Position numbers and translations under genes: made by a program
Shown here: positions 34,629 through 34,673 of the stretch, piece by piece
Numbering within the stretch: the first letter of the stretch is position 1
Layout of the letters: every line of letters starts with the position of its first letter
Notes under the pieces: model-generated
Told to the model about the DNA's origin: nothing
Database searches by the model: none
The model's input: only the letters and a program-made list of their open reading frames with translations
Assembly (NCBI GenBank): GCA_030706635.1
Contig: JAUZOD010000043.1
Coordinates: forward strand, 1-34,673
From: Bacteroidota bacterium
Lineage (GTDB): Bacteria; Bacteroidota; Bacteroidia; Chitinophagales; Chitinophagaceae
DNA: 34,673 bases
Direction: 5' to 3'

Positions 34629-34673
34629 GGAATCTGTGGTTACTATTGAAAAAATCCGGATCCCTTTTACTTA

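Overview
The window comes from a member of the phylum Bacteroidota, most likely a Chitinophagaceae/Sphingobacteriales-type bacterium. The evidence is a complete type IX secretion block in the order gldK-gldL-gldM-gldN, Bacteroidota-only families (DUF4783, DUF4271, OMP_b-brl proteins), and promoters of the Bacteroidota type (TTTG at -33, TAnnTTTG at -7). Placement below phylum is inferred from gene content and was not computed.

Layout. 1-772: terminator of an off-window gene, then a small outer-membrane beta-barrel gene. 773-1964: a decayed stretch holding a methyltransferase pseudogene that has lost its SAM-binding core. 1965-12581: a co-directional, largely overlapping surface-polysaccharide operon. 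It encodes a TviB-type UDP-HexNAc 6-dehydrogenase, a WbpP/TviC-type 4-epimerase, a GT4 glycosyltransferase, an uncharacterised helical protein, an AsnB-type amidotransferase, a DUF354 protein, a Gfo/Idh/MocA dehydrogenase, an uncharacterised probable TIM-barrel protein and a WecB-type 2-epimerase. The first two enzymes plus AsnB suggest UDP-GalNAcA and its uronamide. No flippase, polymerase or initiating transferase lies in the window.

12685-23360: housekeeping and envelope genes. These are an MBL-fold hydrolase, a 1170-residue outer-membrane protein (pseudo-peptidase, beta-propeller, barrel), a YciH/SUI1 factor, nadC, a DUF4783 gene, gpmI, an ECF sigma factor with a membrane/beta-barrel partner, and a lipoprotein. 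23365-25203: uvrC. 25481-30440: the minus-strand gldKLMN operon with a good promoter and a strong terminator. 30610-34628: a YyaL-type thioredoxin-domain protein, hemD and a DUF4271 membrane protein, all on the minus strand.

The most unusual structure is not a gene. Four intergenic loci (12557-12705, 16945-17030, 17396-17511, 32635-32762) are built from short words repeated with a strict period of 7 nt (three loci) or 8 nt (one locus). Each is arranged as two opposed arms that can fold into a long hairpin. The word differs between families (TKGACAR; GTNNATG; NNNATGTG), but the architecture is the same. At the two TKGACAR loci the repeat runs into the neighbouring reading frames and supplies the last residues and stop codons of three genes (wecB, the MBL hydrolase and nadC).
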